DNA from: Burkholderiales bacterium
GTDB lineage: Bacteria > Pseudomonadota > Gammaproteobacteria > Burkholderiales > Burkholderiaceae_F
Assembly (NCBI GenBank): GCA_020248865.1
Contig: JADCGS010000032.1
Span: 1 to 50,770, forward strand
Direction: 5' to 3'
Length of the DNA stretch: 50,770 bases
Positions within the stretch are counted from its first letter, which is position 1. Each line of letters opens with the position of its first letter. The position numbers and the translations under genes are program-made. Positions 15,420 through 25,004 of the stretch are shown here, one piece after another. The notes under the pieces are model-generated. The model ran no database searches. It saw only the letters and a program-made list of their open reading frames with translations, and was not told the DNA's origin.

Positions 15420-18121
15420 CCCCGCCGGCTGCAGCCCCCACGGCCCGGCGCCCCTGGGCCCCCGCACTGGCGCTGGGCCTGGTGTTGGCGCTGCTGAACG
15501 CCGCCGCCTGGGGTTTGCTGCAGGCGCAGCTGCCGGCGCCTGACCATGTCGGGCCGCTGGCGGGACTGTCCTACAGCGGTGCGGGCCGCTGGGACAGCCC
15601 GCTGGCCGGCGAACGGCCGGACCACGAGCGCATCGCGCAGGACCTGGCGCTGCTGTCGCGGCACACGCGCCGTATCCGCACCTACGCCGCGTCCGACCAC
15701 CCCGAGCTGCCGGCACTGGCCCGCGAGCACGGCCTGGAAGTGCTGCTGGGCGCCTACCTGAGCGACCGGCTCGACCACAACCAGCGCGAGCTGCGGGCGG
15801 CCATCGCGCAGGCGCAGTCGCATGCCAACGTGCGCCGCGTGCTCGTCGGCAACGAGACGCAACTCACCGCCCGGCTGCCGCCCAACCGCCTGGCCGGCTA
15901 CCTGGACCAGGCCCGCACCGCGCTGCGCGGCACGGGCGTGCAGGTGTCCACAGCCGAGCCCTGGCATGTCTGGCTGGCGCGTCCGCAGCTGGCGCTGCAC
16001 GTCGACTTCATTGCCATCCACGTGCTGCCCTACTGGGAAGGCGAGGCCGTCGATACCGCGGTGCAGACCGCGCTGGCCCAGATCGAGCGCGTGCGCGCAC
16101 GTTTCCCCGGCCGGGAGGTGCTGGTGGCCGAGATCGGCTGGCCCGGCAACGGCCCGCCCGTGGACCGGGCCCGGGCGACGCCGGCCAACCAGGCGCTGTT
16201 CGTGCGCGGCTTTGTCCATGAGGCCACGGCCCGCGGGATCGACCATGTGCTGATCGAGGCCTTCGACCAGCCCTGGAAGATCGCGACCGAGGGCCGGGCC
16301 GGCGCCTACTGGGGCCTGTGGGACACCTGGCGCAACCCGAAGTTCGCATTCACCGGCCCGGTTCAGGCCGACCCCCACTGGCCCCACAAGGCCGCGCTGG
16401 CGGCCGTGCTCGGCATGGCCTGGGCGCTGCCTTTCCTGCTGGCGGCGCCCGGGCTGCGTCTAGCGGCGCGCGTGGCGCTGGCCGCGGCGGCGCAGGCCAT
16501 CGCCTCGCTGGCGGTCATCCTGCTGGCCATCCCGCTGTCGTACTACCTGACCGGCACCGACCTGCTGGGCCTGCTACTGGTGCTGGCGGCGCTGGCCTTC
16601 ATCTGCGCCACCCTGCTGGCGCAAAGCTTCGAGTTCGTCGAGCGCTTCTGGGCTCCGCCGGCCGCGCCGGTGCCAGCGGCCGCGGCGGCGCCAGCGACGT
16701 CGGCTCCGCCCTTCGTCAGCGTCCACCTGGCCTGCGCCAACGAGCCGCCGGAGATGGTCATCGAGGCCGTGCAGTCGCTGCTGGCCCTGGATTGGCCGGC
16801 CTTCGAGGTCGTCGTGGTGGACAACAACACCGCCGACGCGCAGGCCCGCCAGCGGCTGGCGCAGTGGGCCGCCACGCTGCCCGACGCGCGCTTGCGCTTT
16901 GCGCAGTTCGAGCGCCTGCCCGGCTTCAAGGCCGGGGCGCTGAACCAGGCGCTGGCGCTGACCTCGCCCCAGGCGCAGTGGGTGGCGGTGGTGGACGCCG
17001 ACTATGTCGTCGACCCGCAGTGGCTGCGCGCCGTGCAGACCCACCTGCAGGACCCGGGCGTGGGCATAGTGCAGGCGCCGCAGGCACACCGCCACTGGGC
17101 CGGCACGCGGCTGCAGCGCATGATGAACTGGGAGGCTGAGGGCTTCTTCCGGATCGGCATGCACCACCGCGCCGTGCGCAACGCCATCGTCCAGCACGGC
17201 ACCATGAGCCTGGTGCGCGCCGACGACTTGCGCCGCCTGCGCTGGCGCGAACAGGGCGTGTGCGAGGACACCGAACTCGGCCTGCGCCTGCTGCGCGAGG
17301 GACGCCGCGCCGTCTACGTGGACCGGGTGTTGGGCGCCGGCCTGCTGCCCGCCGACTTCGTGGCCTACGCGCGCCAGCGCCGGCGCTGGGCGCTGGGCGC
17401 GATGCAAATCCTGCGCCTGCATGCAGGTGCGCTGCTGGGCCGCTCACCGCTGACGTGGGCACAGCGATACCACTTCCTGGCCGGTTGGCTGCCCTGGCTG
17501 GGCGACGCGCTGCACCTGCTTTTCTCGCTGGTGATGATTGCCTTCAGCCTGGGCCTGGTGTACCTGCCCCGCAGCGTGGAGCCGCCGCTGTGGCTGTTCG
17601 TGGCGCCGCTGATCGCCTTCTTCACAGTGCGGCTGCTCACCGGCCCGCTGTTGTACGCGCGCTGCGTGCCGTGCGGACTGGCCGACCGGCTGGGGGCGGC
17701 GGTGGCCGGCATGGCCTTGTCGCACCGCATCGCGTGCGGCGCTTGGCAGGGGCTGCGACGGCGGCCGGCGGTGTTCGAGATCACGCGCAAGGCCTCACCG
17801 GGCGCGCTGGCGGCCGGCGATGGACCGCCCTCCGATGCGGATACGCCTCGGCCCTACCCGGGTCCGGCGGTGGCGCGGGGCATCGAACAGGAACTGGCGC
17901 TGCTGGCCGGTCTGGTGTTCTGCATCCTGCTGCTGTGGCTCACGCGCGGCAGCGGCGACGCCGGCCGCCTGGGCTGGATGGCCATCCTGGCGGTGCAGTC
18001 GCTGCCCTATGCCGCGGCGCTGCTATGCCGGCTGGTGGAGACTCGTGACGCGCGCGAGCGTCTGCTGCCGGTCGACCCCGTCAAGCCTCGCGGCGCGCCC
18101 GTGGCGGCCGGCGGCGCTTGA
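15416..18121 (+). CDS. GH17-GT2 fusion, NdvB-like beta-1,3-glucan synthase
   Basis: A 901-residue two-domain membrane enzyme. After one N-terminal hydrophobic segment, residues of about 45-310 form a glycoside hydrolase family 17 domain, with GLSYSGAGRWDSPLAGE at its start and the catalytic EIGWPGNG (Glu239). Several membrane helices follow (about 325-410). A family 2 glycosyltransferase covers about 435-690: VVVDNNTAD, DAD at 527-529, CEDTE at 616-620 and QRRRW at 654-658. More helices end the protein. The same architecture is seen in NdvB-type cyclic beta-1,3-glucan synthases. It overlaps the upstream transferase gene by 4 bp and forms a two-gene module with it. Confidence 0.85.
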   Translation: MTPPAAAPTARRPWAPALALGLVLALLNAAAWGLLQAQLPAPDHVGPLAGLSYSGAGRWDSPLAGERPDHERIAQDLALLSRHTRRIRTYAASDHPELPALAREHGLEVLLGAYLSDRLDHNQRELRAAIAQAQSHANVRRVLVGNETQLTARLPPNRLAGYLDQARTALRGTGVQVSTAEPWHVWLARPQLALHVDFIAIHVLPYWEGEAVDTAVQTALAQIERVRARFPGREVLVAEIGWPGNGPPVDRARATPANQALFVRGFVHEATARGIDHVLIEAFDQPWKIATEGRAGAYWGLWDTWRNPKFAFTGPVQADPHWPHKAALAAVLGMAWALPFLLAAPGLRLAARVALAAAAQAIASLAVILLAIPLSYYLTGTDLLGLLLVLAALAFICATLLAQSFEFVERFWAPPAAPVPAAAAAPATSAPPFVSVHLACANEPPEMVIEAVQSLLALDWPAFEVVVVDNNTADAQARQRLAQWAATLPDARLRFAQFERLPGFKAGALNQALALTSPQAQWVAVVDADYVVDPQWLRAVQTHLQDPGVGIVQAPQAHRHWAGTRLQRMMNWEAEGFFRIGMHHRAVRNAIVQHGTMSLVRADDLRRLRWREQGVCEDTELGLRLLREGRRAVYVDRVLGAGLLPADFVAYARQRRRWALGAMQILRLHAGALLGRSPLTWAQRYHFLAGWLPWLGDALHLLFSLVMIAFSLGLVYLPRSVEPPLWLFVAPLIAFFTVRLLTGPLLYARCVPCGLADRLGAAVAGMALSHRIACGAWQGLRRRPAVFEITRKASPGALAAGDGPPSDADTPRPYPGPAVARGIEQELALLAGLVFCILLLWLTRGSGDAGRLGWMAILAVQSLPYAAALLCRLVETRDARERLLPVDPVKPRGAPVAAGGA

Positions 18122-18151
18122 GCGATCAGGCTCCCAGGCTCAGCCTCGGCC

Positions 18152-18436
18152 CTACGGCGCCGGCCGGCGCATCCGCGCCACCACCGCGGCCTCGGCAAAG
18201 CCATGGCACCGGAAGCCGGCCAGCACCGCGTCCAGCGCCGCCGGCGCGCAGGCTGTCAGCAGGCCGCCGCTCCGCTGCGGGTCGGTGAGCCGCGCGCGGT
18301 CTTCGGCGGCAAAGTCCTTCCGCAGCGCCACCTGCGCGCCATCGAAGCAGGTGCGGGTCGGGTCGTACGGCAGAGCTTGCAGCCGCGGCTGGGGTGCCGT
18401 TGAAGCGAGCGCAGCCGCATCGGCGTAGATTGGCAC
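18152..18436 (-). pseudogene. selD: C-terminal remnant of selenophosphate synthetase SelD
   Basis: The minus-strand frame contains LTDPQRSGGLLTACAP followed by a pattern like ALDAVLAGFRCHGFAEAAV, the conserved end of SelD (normally DPQTSGGLL). The ATP-binding and Cys/Sec N-terminal parts are absent, and the plus-strand hydrolase gene begins where they should be. About 94 codons remain of a roughly 345-residue protein. It looks like a truncated relic left by a rearrangement at the insert in the photosynthesis cluster. Confidence 0.7.
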
Positions 18437-18456
18437 TTCTTGGAGGGTTTCCTTTC

Positions 18457-19335
18457 TTGCTCGTCATTGCAAAGCCGACGGTGCTGCGACTCGGACTGGC
18501 CGCTGCGGTCGCCACGACCTTTCTGGCGGGCTGCGCGGCGCATTACCGCGCGTCCGACTTCGTGCGTGCCGGGCCCGGCGGCCCGTTCGACACCACGCAG
18601 GCGCTGGCCTTGCTTCCGAGCGGTTACCGCGTCGAAACCGGCAGCGTCGCCACGCCCGACGGCGAGCGCCTGTATCGCGTGGCCTTCATGCACCCGCAGG
18701 CCCGCTCGGATCTGCTGCTGTTCGGCGGCAACCTGTTCCGCTCGGATACGCAGGCGGCGTTTGCTGCTCGTCACGTGCTGGCCGCTTGGCGCGGCAATCT
18801 GGTGCTGTACGACTACCGCGGACGCGGGCAGAGCAGCGGTGTTCCCAGCGTCGCTGCGCTGCGCAGCGACGCGCTGTTGGCCTTCGACACCGAGATGACG
18901 CGCTCGACCCAGGCCGGCCGTAAGCTCGCGCTGGGCGGTTTCTCGCTGGGCGGCGTCATGGCTGCCGCCGTGACGGAGCAGCGCACGCCGGCGGCCTTGC
19001 TGTTGCTGGCTACCACGACCGACGCGCGCGAGCACGCCGATGCGGTCATGCCCTGGTACGCCAAGCGGCTGGTACGACTACAGATCGATCCCGAGGTCGC
19101 GGCTATCGACAATCGCCGTGCGTTGCGGCGCTACACGGGCCCGCTGCTGGTGGCTGTCGGCGCCGACGATCGGGCCACGCCCCCGGCGCTGTCGAAGCGG
19201 CTTTACGAAGCGGCAGCAACCCCTGCGGAGCACAAGCAGATCCATGTCTTGCCGGGGGTCGGCCACAACAACCTGCTGGCGGCCGATGAGTTCGGGCGCG
19301 CCTTATCGCAGTTCATGCAGGCGCACGGGCTGTAG
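18457..19335 (+). CDS. Alpha/beta hydrolase lipoprotein
   Basis: A 292-residue predicted lipoprotein with an alpha/beta hydrolase fold. The hydrophobic signal ends in the lipobox FLAGC. The nucleophile elbow is GGFSLGG, the acid is likely in VGADDRAT and the His in GVGHNN. I chose the TTG at 18457 because GGAGGG lies 9 bp upstream and the signal peptide then starts at the right distance; longer in-frame starts lack this. Substrate is unknown. A small membrane-protein gene follows after 5 bp. Confidence 0.75.
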   Translation: MLVIAKPTVLRLGLAAAVATTFLAGCAAHYRASDFVRAGPGGPFDTTQALALLPSGYRVETGSVATPDGERLYRVAFMHPQARSDLLLFGGNLFRSDTQAAFAARHVLAAWRGNLVLYDYRGRGQSSGVPSVAALRSDALLAFDTEMTRSTQAGRKLALGGFSLGGVMAAAVTEQRTPAALLLLATTTDAREHADAVMPWYAKRLVRLQIDPEVAAIDNRRALRRYTGPLLVAVGADDRATPPALSKRLYEAAATPAEHKQIHVLPGVGHNNLLAADEFGRALSQFMQAHGL

Positions 19336-19340
19336 CGCGG

Positions 19341-19574
19341 ATGTCCTCCAACTGGCCCATCGTCCTGATCGAAGGCATCATGGTCTTCGGCGGCGCGCTG
19401 GCCTTTGCCTGGTGGCAACTGCGCGACATCAAGCGCGACCAGAAGAAGGCGGCCGACGAGCGCGCGGCGCGCGAGCGGGCTGCGGCGGCCGCACCTGCAA
19501 CAGCAGCCCAGGCAGCCGACCCCGCCGCCGCGCCGGCGCCGCGCGACGGCGACCGGCCCGGCGGAGCGGCTTGA
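19341..19574 (+). CDS. Small single-span membrane protein (77 aa)
   Basis: Residues 5-27 form one hydrophobic helix (IVLIEGIMVFGGALAFAWW), followed by a charged helix with DIKRDQKKAADERAARE and an Ala/Pro-rich tail. Similar small proteins with a leading SSNWPIVLIEG are common in Burkholderiales and have no assigned function. It lies 5 bp after the lipoprotein hydrolase gene and probably shares its transcript. Confidence 0.7.
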   Translation: MSSNWPIVLIEGIMVFGGALAFAWWQLRDIKRDQKKAADERAARERAAAAAPATAAQAADPAAAPAPRDGDRPGGAA

Positions 19575-19592
19575 CCGCTGACCGTTGTCCGC

Positions 19593-19634
19593 CGACCGTT
19601 ACTTGTCGACCGTTACTTGTCGACCGCTACCCGC
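19593..19634. repeat. 14-bp tandem repeat between crtB and the small membrane protein
   Basis: CGACCGTTACTTGT occurs twice in a row (19593-19606 and 19607-19620), followed by a diverged third copy starting CGACCGCTACCCGC. Related GACCG units extend on both sides (GCTGACCG). It lies between the convergent ends of a plus-strand gene and crtB. No role is evident. Confidence 0.7.
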
Positions 19635-20763
19635 TGACCGTCTGGCTGCCGCGGTTGCGCTCGGCCACGCGCTCGAACAGCTCGATGATCCGCAGCGTGC
19701 GCTGGTAGAAGTTGCCGCCAGCGGATTGCTCGGCCGGACGCGCGGCGCGCGCCGCCTCGTCGACGAGGTAGGCCACCGCCGGCAGGGGCGGCAGGTCGTC
19801 GCGGCGGCCCGCCGGCAGCACCAGTGCCGCGCCCAGCGACTGGGTGATCAGCGCCAGCTTGCGGCCGCGCGCCACCACCGCGCGGCGGCTCATTGAATCG
19901 AGCCCGCCGCGCTCGACCTCGCGGCCGATCTCGGCGTAGACCAGTCGGGCGGCACGGATCGCCGGGCGGCAGGTGCGCGGCAGGGCGGCAATGCCGTGCT
20001 CGGCGCGCCGGTACAGCGTATCGGCCGCGGCCAGCAGGCGGGCGACCACGCGGCCGAGCGCCTCGTTGAACTGCGGCGCGGCCAGCCAGGCGTCGGGGTC
20101 GATGCCTTCGTCGCGCAGCCAGGTGCGCGGCAGGTACAGGCGCCCGGCGCGGGCGTCCTCGCCCACGTCGCGCGCAATGTTGGTCAGCTGCATCGCCACG
20201 CCGAGTTCGCAGGCACGGGCCAGCGCATCGCGCGAGTGCGTCTGCATGATGAGGGCCATCATCGCGCCCACCGTGCCGGCCACGCGCGCCGCGTAGTCGT
20301 ACAGCGATTCGACGGTCTCGTACTGGCGGCCGGCGGCGTCCCAGCCAAAGCCGTCGAGCAGGGCGCCCAGCAGCGGCATCGGGACGCCAAAGCGCCGTAC
20401 CACCGGGCCGAGCGCCTGGTCGGCCGGATGGTCTGCGGGGCAGCCGGCATAGATGCGGTGCAGGCGGTGGTGCAGGCGCGCCAGTGCGGTGTCGACCGGC
20501 TCGCCGGGGTCGCGCAGGTCGATCGCGTCGTCGGCCACGCGGCAGAAGGCGTACAGCGCGGTGGCCGGTGCCCGCACCGGCGCCGGCAGCAGCAAACTGG
20601 CGGCGAAGAAGGTCTTGGAGCCGCCCTGCATCAACTGGCGGCAGGCCGCCGCGGACGCGGTGCCGCCGGCTGGCGACGCCGAGCCTGCTGCGCGCGCATC
20701 GTGCGCGGGGTCGGTCCCGCTCGGGCGGTCGTCAGGGCTGCCATGGGCACCGTCGTCGATCAT
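19627..20763 (-). CDS. crtB: Phytoene synthase CrtB
   Basis: Condenses two geranylgeranyl diphosphates to phytoene, the first committed carotenoid step. The 378-residue protein has the two Asp-rich sites of the family: AFCRVADDAID and LTNIARDVGEDARAGR, plus YCGCPAD-like and RQYETVESLYDYAARVAG segments typical of trans-isoprenyl synthases. The first 40 residues are a low-complexity Gly/Ser/Ala leader that other CrtB proteins lack. It follows crtI after 3 bp and is the last gene of the long minus-strand run. Confidence 0.95.
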   Translation of the reverse strand: MIDDGAHGSPDDRPSGTDPAHDARAAGSASPAGGTASAAACRQLMQGGSKTFFAASLLLPAPVRAPATALYAFCRVADDAIDLRDPGEPVDTALARLHHRLHRIYAGCPADHPADQALGPVVRRFGVPMPLLGALLDGFGWDAAGRQYETVESLYDYAARVAGTVGAMMALIMQTHSRDALARACELGVAMQLTNIARDVGEDARAGRLYLPRTWLRDEGIDPDAWLAAPQFNEALGRVVARLLAAADTLYRRAEHGIAALPRTCRPAIRAARLVYAEIGREVERGGLDSMSRRAVVARGRKLALITQSLGAALVLPAGRRDDLPPLPAVAYLVDEAARAARPAEQSAGGNFYQRTLRIIELFERVAERNRGSQTVSG

Positions 20764-20766
20764 CGT

Positions 20767-22392
20767 TCATGCCCTCACGGCAGCGGGGTCGGGAATCACC
20801 TGGTCCAGTGCGCGCGCCGACATCAGCACGCCCGGCACGCCGGCGCCCGGGTGGGTACCGGCGCCGACCATGTACAGGCGCTCGATGTCCTCGCTGCGGT
20901 TGTGCGCGCGGAAGTACGCGCTCTGCAGCAGGATCGGCTCGGCGCCGAAGGCCGCGCCCTTGAAGGACAGCAGCCGGTCGTGGAAGTCCTGCGGCGTGGT
21001 CATGCGCGAGGTGACGATGTGCCGCTCGAAGCCGGGCAGCACCGTCTCGTGCAGCCGCCGCGCCACCGTCTGGCGGTAGCGCTCGGCGGTGGCGGGCCAG
21101 TCGGTGCCGCTGTCCAGGTGCGGCACGGGCACCAGGGCGTAGAAGGTGTCGCAGCCCGGCGGCGCCATCGAGGGGTCGGTGGCGGTGGGCCGGTGCAGGT
21201 ACAGGCTGAAGTCGTCGGTCAGGCGATGGCGCTTGAAGATGTCGGCCAGCAGCTCGCCGTAGCGCGGCCCCAGCACCATCATGTGGTGCGGCACCTCGTC
21301 GTAGCGGCGGTCCAGCCCGAAGTACCAGACGAACAGGCTCATCGACATCTTCTGGCGCTCGATCCGCGCGTCGGTCCAGTGGCGCCGGTACTGCGCCGGA
21401 ACCAGGTGCTTGTAGGTCCACGAGGTGTCGCCGTTGGACACCACCAGCGCGGCGGCCATGCGCTCGCCGCTGGCCAACTGCACGCCGACCGCGGTGGGCT
21501 TGCCCTGGCGCGGTTCCACCAGCACCTGGCTCACCGGGGTATTGCAGCGCACCTCGACCCGGCGCGACTGCAGCAGCCGCACCATGGCGCGCACGATGGC
21601 GCCGGTGCCGCCCATGGCCCAGTGCACGCCCCAATGCCGTTCCAGCGCGTGGATCAGGCTGTAGACACGGGTCACGGCAAATGGGTTGCCGCCGATCAGC
21701 AGCGACTGCAGCGTGAAGATCATGCGCAGCTTGGGGTGCCGCATGCAGTCGGCCACCAGCCCATGCAGGCTCTGCCAGCCGCGCAGCTTGACGAGGCCCG
21801 GCACCGCGGCGATCAGGTCGCGCACGTCGTTGTAGGCCACCGAGCCCAACTGCAGAAAGCCCACTTCGTAGGACTGCTGGGCCGCGGCCATCAGGCGTTC
21901 GTAGCCTTCGAGGTCGGCCGGCGAAAGCCGCGCAATCTGTGCGCGCACGCGCGCCACGTCGTTGGTGTAGTCGAAGCTGTCGCCGTCGTCGAAGCGCACG
22001 CGGTAGAACGGTTCCACCGGGCGCAGGTCCACGTCATCGGCAAAGCGGCGGCCCGCCATCTGCCACAGCTCTTCGAGGAAGAACGGGGCGGTGACGATGG
22101 TCGGGCCGGCATCGAAGGTGAAGCCGTCCTGGCGCCAGACGTAGGCACGGCCGCCGGGGGCGTCGAGCTTCTCGAGCAGGGTCACGCGGTAGCCGCGGCA
22201 GCTCAGCCGGATCGCCGCGCCGAGGCCGCCGAAGCCGGTGCCGATGACGATGGCGTGCGGCGCGTCCGGCCCGGGGATGGGCGGCGCTTCCGCGACCGTG
22301 GTGCCGGTCGGTGCCGGGGGTGTGGTGGCAGGACCGCCCGCGCTGCGCAGCAGGGCGGCAGGGGCGGGGACGGCGATCGGTGCGGCACTCAT
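20767..22392 (-). CDS. crtI: Phytoene desaturase CrtI
   Basis: FAD enzyme that converts phytoene to neurosporene or lycopene. The 541-residue sequence has a leader of about 47 Ala/Pro-rich residues, then the FAD fold GTGFGGLGAAIRLSCRGY with LEKLDAPGGRAYVW, and the C-terminal signature GAGTHPGAGVPGVLMSARA. Which product forms cannot be told from sequence; the crtA, crtC and crtD neighbours suggest neurosporene feeding the spheroidene branch. It starts 79 bp after puhE with no visible promoter, so it is probably co-transcribed with the puh genes. Confidence 0.95.
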   Translation of the reverse strand: MSAAPIAVPAPAALLRSAGGPATTPPAPTGTTVAEAPPIPGPDAPHAIVIGTGFGGLGAAIRLSCRGYRVTLLEKLDAPGGRAYVWRQDGFTFDAGPTIVTAPFFLEELWQMAGRRFADDVDLRPVEPFYRVRFDDGDSFDYTNDVARVRAQIARLSPADLEGYERLMAAAQQSYEVGFLQLGSVAYNDVRDLIAAVPGLVKLRGWQSLHGLVADCMRHPKLRMIFTLQSLLIGGNPFAVTRVYSLIHALERHWGVHWAMGGTGAIVRAMVRLLQSRRVEVRCNTPVSQVLVEPRQGKPTAVGVQLASGERMAAALVVSNGDTSWTYKHLVPAQYRRHWTDARIERQKMSMSLFVWYFGLDRRYDEVPHHMMVLGPRYGELLADIFKRHRLTDDFSLYLHRPTATDPSMAPPGCDTFYALVPVPHLDSGTDWPATAERYRQTVARRLHETVLPGFERHIVTSRMTTPQDFHDRLLSFKGAAFGAEPILLQSAYFRAHNRSEDIERLYMVGAGTHPGAGVPGVLMSARALDQVIPDPAAVRA

Positions 22393-22471
22393 CGAGGGGC
22401 TTTCGGGGCCGGTCGGTTCAGCGGGTCGGTCCGGGTTGCGTGGTCGTGGCGGGGGCGGTCGCGCGGGCGCG

Positions 22472-23350
22472 TCAGGGCTGTTCGCGCGCTGGTTCGCGCA
22501 GCGGCGGCGCCACCAGGGCGGCCGGCGGCGCGGGCAGGGGACTGCGCCAGAGCGCCTCCGGCCCGCCGCGCCGCGTGCGCGCCCGCATGGCCCAGCGCCA
22601 CAGGCGCGTGGTGTCGATCGGCAGCACCATCATCCAGTGCTCGACGATGGCCAGCGCGAGGAAGGCGGCCACCAGCATCAGGCCGGCGACCTCGCCGTCA
22701 CTCAGGCCGGGGTGCAGCGCGCGCACCACCAGCAGGCCCGCCAGCACGGTGCCGCCGGTCACCGACAGCGGAAACAGCCAGTTCATCGGCCGGCGCCGGA
22801 AAAAGCTCTTCAGGTAGGCCAGGTGCTCGGGCAGGAACTCCTCGGACAGGTTGCGCACGCCGAGGAACAGGTTGAGCTTGGCGCTGGTGCGCATCAGCCA
22901 CAGCGCCAGGAAGGTCCAGGTGCCCACCTGGTTCGGCTGCTGCCAGGTCAGTGCCACGATCAGCAGCGCGGTGCCGATCAGGGCCAGCTCGTGGTACAGG
23001 ATGGCCTCGATGGCATGGCGGAAGTGCGCCCAACTGCCGCAGTCTTCGCTGCAGCCGGCCTTGCGCGGGCCGGTGATGAGCCCGGTCAGGAACGCCAGCT
23101 CGTGCCAGCCCCAGACCAGCACGGCGCTGGCGAAGGCGACGTACGAGGCCATCACGCCGTCCACCGCGGCCGACTTGATGAGGCCGGCCAGACCGACGCC
23201 GGCGAGCAGCGTCGAGATCGCCAGGCTCCAGCGGAAGGTGCGGGTCGGCAGGCCGTCGAGCAGCAGCACGATCCCGGTGGCAAACCACCAGACAAAAGCC
23301 GCGAAGGCGACCGGCCACAGCAGGTCGGCCGCGCTGGCGCTGATCCACAT
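22472..23350 (-). CDS. puhE: Photosynthetic complex assembly protein PuhE
   Basis: Multi-span membrane protein (about seven hydrophobic helices in 292 residues) of the PuhE/DUF3623 family, needed for normal assembly of reaction centre and LH1 in Rhodobacter. Family-like segments include FATGIVLLLDGLPTRTFRW, LTWQQPNQVGTWTF and RTSAKLNLFLGVRNLSEEF. The C-terminal 40 residues are Pro/Ala-rich. It lies 18 bp after acsF. Confidence 0.92.
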   Translation of the reverse strand: MWISASAADLLWPVAFAAFVWWFATGIVLLLDGLPTRTFRWSLAISTLLAGVGLAGLIKSAAVDGVMASYVAFASAVLVWGWHELAFLTGLITGPRKAGCSEDCGSWAHFRHAIEAILYHELALIGTALLIVALTWQQPNQVGTWTFLALWLMRTSAKLNLFLGVRNLSEEFLPEHLAYLKSFFRRRPMNWLFPLSVTGGTVLAGLLVVRALHPGLSDGEVAGLMLVAAFLALAIVEHWMMVLPIDTTRLWRWAMRARTRRGGPEALWRSPLPAPPAALVAPPLREPAREQP

Positions 23351-23368
23351 GGGCGCCCCGGCCGCCCT

Positions 23369-24484
23369 CTACCAGACCGGCGCCACGCGGATCTGCGCCG
23401 GCAGCTCGTGCTTCTTCACGGGCAGCAGGTACAGCCGCGCGAAGGTGAGCGCGCCCTGCACGCCGTACAGGCCGCGCTTGAGCAGGCTGCCCAGGCCGCC
23501 CTGCGCCTTGGCCGCGTCGGCCTGCGCGCTGAGCTCGCACAGGCGGTCCAGGCCGCGCCGGAACGCCGGGTGGTCGGTGTCCAGCGTCAGCGGGAATACC
23601 TGCTTGCTGATCTCGCTGGTGATGCGGAACACCTCGAAGTCGTACTCGGTGGTGTCGATGCCGAAGGCCCGGTGCATGTACGGCCGGGTGTGGTCGCGCA
23701 CGTACATGGTGGCGTACACCGCCAGCAGGAAGAAGCGGATCCACAGCTTGTTGCCGCCTTCGAGCAGGTGCGGGTGGGCGCGCATCAACAGGGCAAAGCT
23801 CTCGCCGTGGCGGAATTCGTCGTTGCACCAGCGCTCGAACCAGCGAAAGATCGGATGAAAGCGCCGCTCGGGGTGCTTCTCCAGCGTGCGGTAGATGGTG
23901 ATGTAGCGCGCGTAGCCGATCTTCTCCGACAGGTAGGTCGCGTAGTAGATGTACTTGGGCTTGAAGTAGGTGTACTTCTTCACGCGCTTGAGCGAGCCCA
24001 GATCCACCCCCATCCCCACGTCCTTCAGCGAGGCGTTGATGAAGCCGGCATGGCGGCTTTCGTCGCGCGCCATCATGCCCATCAGCGCCTTGATGTCGGG
24101 GTTCTCGACGTTCTTCTTGATCTCGTTGTACAGCACGCAGCCGGAGAACTCGCTGGTGACGCTGCTCACCAGGAAGTCGAGGAATTCCTTGCGCAGCTCG
24201 GGGCTGATGCGGCTGAAGTTCTGCTTCAGCTCGACCTCGAACTCGGCGTCGCGCTGGAAGTGGTCGTGATTGTTGTCGCCCTCGTACTCGGCCATCATCG
24301 CGTCCCACTCGGCGCGCACCGGCGACACGTCGAGCCGGTCGAGCGCCTTGTAGTCGGTGGTGTAGAAGCGCGGGGTCAGCAGCGTTTCCGTGGTGGCCTG
24401 CTTCATCGACTCGGCGCTCACGGCGCCGCTGCGGACCTGCGGGCCGTCGTCGGCGACGGCGTTGCGCTCGATCACTGCGGACAT
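23369..24484 (-). CDS. acsF: Mg-protoporphyrin IX monomethyl ester oxidative cyclase AcsF
   Basis: Oxygen-dependent diiron enzyme that closes the isocyclic ring E, giving protochlorophyllide. The 371-residue protein has the carboxylate-bridged diiron ligands: a Glu in [15 protein letters not shown], then ARDESRH, and a second set ending CNDEFRH. The ATG at 24484 has GGGGAGA just upstream and gives the normal length. The anaerobic alternative (bchE) is not in the window, so ring closure encoded here needs oxygen. Confidence 0.97.
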   Translation of the reverse strand: MSAVIERNAVADDGPQVRSGAVSAESMKQATTETLLTPRFYTTDYKALDRLDVSPVRAEWDAMMAEYEGDNNHDHFQRDAEFEVELKQNFSRISPELRKEFLDFLVSSVTSEFSGCVLYNEIKKNVENPDIKALMGMMARDESRHAGFINASLKDVGMGVDLGSLKRVKKYTYFKPKYIYYATYLSEKIGYARYITIYRTLEKHPERRFHPIFRWFERWCNDEFRHGESFALLMRAHPHLLEGGNKLWIRFFLLAVYATMYVRDHTRPYMHRAFGIDTTEYDFEVFRITSEISKQVFPLTLDTDHPAFRRGLDRLCELSAQADAAKAQGGLGSLLKRGLYGVQGALTFARLYLLPVKKHELPAQIRVAPVW

Positions 24485-24504
24485 GGTGTCTCCCCTGGGT
24501 GGGC

Positions 24505-24990
24505 CTAGCGGCCGCTGTGGTGGTTGACGTTGGCGGCGGCTGGCTGCTGCAGCAGCCGGCCGAAGGCGCTCGCGTGCAGGGCGCCGAAGCTCTCGAGGTC
24601 GATGCGCTGGCCGGTGGCGCGGTCTTCGAGCGTCAGCCGGCCGTCGGCGCGGCCGAGCAGCCAGAACGGCTCGCTCTGGTCGAGCCCGCGTGCGCGCCGC
24701 TCGCGCACCAGCGCACGCAGGGCCCCGCGCACGAAGCCCTGCTCGCCTTCGAGCACGGCCACGACGGTGCGGCGGTCGGCAGCGAGTACGGCGACGTTGC
24801 CGTCGCTGCGGTCCTCGAAGAACAGCGCCCGGCTGGCCAGCGTGGGTGCATCGGGCGCGCGCACGGTCACGCCGGACAGGCGCACCGCCGCGGTCGCGGC
24901 GACGACCAGGGCCAGCAGGAGGCCGATGGCCACCAGCGCGCCGCGCGGCACGGTCTCGGCGGGTGGATGGGGCAGGGCGGTCTGGCGCAT
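24505..24990 (-). CDS. puhC: Photosynthetic complex assembly protein PuhC
   Basis: Small membrane-anchored periplasmic protein (161 residues) implicated in reaction-centre/LH1 assembly. One hydrophobic helix covers about residues 17-40. The globular part has the PuhC pattern [31 protein letters not shown] and [16 protein letters not shown]. It starts 14 bp after puhB and ends 20 bp before acsF. Confidence 0.92.
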   Translation of the reverse strand: MRQTALPHPPAETVPRGALVAIGLLLALVVAATAAVRLSGVTVRAPDAPTLASRALFFEDRSDGNVAVLAADRRTVVAVLEGEQGFVRGALRALVRERRARGLDQSEPFWLLGRADGRLTLEDRATGQRIDLESFGALHASAFGRLLQQPAAANVNHHSGR

Positions 24991-25004
24991 GATGACCCTC
25001 GTCC

